From the NCBI GenBank assembly GCA_024278835.1, contig JAJRSK010000036.1, positions 1 through 64,000 on the forward strand: a stretch of DNA of 64,000 bases, written 5' to 3'. The position numbers and the translations under genes are program-made. This DNA is from Campylobacterales bacterium. Its GTDB lineage: Bacteria; Campylobacterota; Campylobacteria; Campylobacterales; QNZT01. The notes under the pieces were generated by a model. The model searched no databases, had not been told where the DNA came from, and was given only the letters and a program-made list of their open reading frames with translations. This document shows, one piece after another, positions 63,507-64,000 of the stretch; positions within the stretch are counted from its first letter, which is position 1, and each line of letters starts with the position of its first letter.

Positions 63507-64000
63507 GATATTTTTACCTTTGTTCCCATGTCCAATTTCGAATCTATATCAATAGATAAATTATATTCAGAGGCTATCGCTGCCACGATATTTAACCCTA
63601 TCCCAAAGCCACCCTCACTATTATTAAAACGGGTATACCTTTCAAATATCTCTTTTATCTCTCTTTTCTTCATACCTATGCCACTATCTTCAATTATAAA
63701 ATAATTATTTTTTAATATCACACGAATAAAGCCAGACTTTTTATTGTATTTGATGGCATTTGAAATCAAGTTATCAATAACTCTTGTTATCTTTCCTCTA
63801 TCTATCATGATAGTCACATCTTCTTCCAAATCTAGTTTGCAAGTTAGTTTTTTTTGTGTTGAAATGATTTTAAAAAACTCTGCACGCTCTTTTATCAATT
63901 CGGTAACATTCACGCTCTCATTTTGGGATTTGACTTGGTTTTTTAAAGCAACATAAGTAAGGTCGTTGTAGATAGTAGATATAGTCCTAGCGGCGATATC
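63500..64000 (-). CDS. Sensor histidine kinase, C-terminal part (gene continues past the window)
   Basis: The track's GTG start at 63913 is not real: the frame stays open upstream to base 64000, adding DIAARTISTIYNDLTYVALKNQVKSQNES, the second helix of a HisKA dimerisation domain. The HATPase domain follows with the N box LISNAIKYNKKSG, the G1 box EDSGIGMKKREIKEIFERYTR and the G2 box GGFGIGLNIVAAIA. The phosphorylated histidine lies outside the window. It presumably phosphorylates a response regulator encoded further on. One palindrome at 63803 encodes TIMIDRG. Confidence 0.9.
   Translation of the reverse strand, partial: DIAARTISTIYNDLTYVALKNQVKSQNESVNVTELIKERAEFFKIISTQKKLTCKLDLEEDVTIMIDRGKITRVIDNLISNAIKYNKKSGFIRVILKNNYFIIEDSGIGMKKREIKEIFERYTRFNNSEGGFGIGLNIVAAIASEYNLSIDIDSKLDMGTKVKISW

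Larger units (their letters stand above)
359..63812. repeat. Dispersed TATCATGATA palindrome family (at least 35 copies)
   Basis: Perfect copies, first base: 359, 6419, 9022, 10013, 10868, 14692, 15037, 15575, 15691, 15815, 15987, 20200, 24391, 24412, 25831, 25947, 28039, 32671, 33464, 34105, 35291, 35820, 44913, 45254, 48787, 49481, 51097, 52030, 52320, 54380, 55040, 56521, 59620, 62241, 63803. Most are flanked by C or T on the left and by G or A on the right. By position, 17 are read Ile-Met-Ile inside genes, five Tyr-His-Asp inside genes, four lie at or near gene starts and nine are intergenic. Counted by eye; a few may be missed. Confidence 0.95.

Overview
The window looks like a chromosomal segment of a Campylobacterota (epsilonproteobacterial) chemolithotroph, most like Sulfurovum or Sulfurimonas. 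The DNA is low in G+C. Several gene orders match those I recall from Campylobacter jejuni: fliW-bamD-lon; M23 peptidase-PgbA-like-glcD-rbn-comEC; pheS-pheT-aroA-ispH-rpsA-small gene-serA; and argH-pckA-pycB. A sulfide:quinone oxidoreductase and several small periplasmic cytochromes fit a sulfur-oxidising lifestyle. The genus is inference. I see no tRNA, rRNA, insertion sequence, prophage or CRISPR array.

Layout. 1-6.7 kb: partial fliW, bamD, lon, NUDIX hydrolase, mgtE, M23 peptidase. 6.8-18.2 kb: PgbA-like protein, glcD, yihY/rbn, comEC, dnaB, ispG, a ParE-type toxin-antitoxin pair, priA, three tandem pseudopilins and a RelE/YafQ-type toxin-antitoxin pair. 18.2-26.8 kb: uvrB, ppk1, gamma-carbonic-anhydrase-like gene, sqr with a 61-residue companion, a DnaQ-like exonuclease, trpF, rpe. 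26.8-35.8 kb: a type II secretion cluster (gspF-E-D-C-N-M-L-K on the minus strand, gspG divergent) in which gspL is split by an apparent frameshift at a T run. 35.8-44.9 kb: a FadL-type porin, an RND efflux operon whose pump is encoded as two half-genes, a secreted protein of 24 uninterrupted 11-residue repeats, and an orphan RND adaptor. 45-54 kb: the serA...pheS housekeeping operon. 54-64 kb: hinT, a CAP-domain lipoprotein, argH, pckA, oadB-oadA-oadG, an ankyrin protein, cytochromes and the 3' part of a sensor kinase.

The most unusual signal crosses all gene boundaries. The perfect palindrome TATCATGATA occurs at least 35 times by eye, usually extended to YTATCATGATAR. With independent bases and an assumed 38% G+C, about 0.2 copies would be expected. 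In genes it is read almost only as Ile-Met-Ile or Tyr-His-Asp, because the third frame contains TGA. It also forms start codons (ppk, gspF), one stop/start overlap (argH to the CAP lipoprotein) and one arm of a terminator-like hairpin. This resembles the cyanobacterial highly iterated palindrome HIP1 in behaviour but has a different sequence.

Together the genes cover envelope biogenesis and secretion, DNA replication and repair, isoprenoid and aromatic biosynthesis, sulfide oxidation and the oxaloacetate/PEP/pyruvate node. Gene calls by family are firm. Names for the small T2SS inner-membrane genes (L, M, N), the toxin-antitoxin pairs and the small unknowns are less certain.
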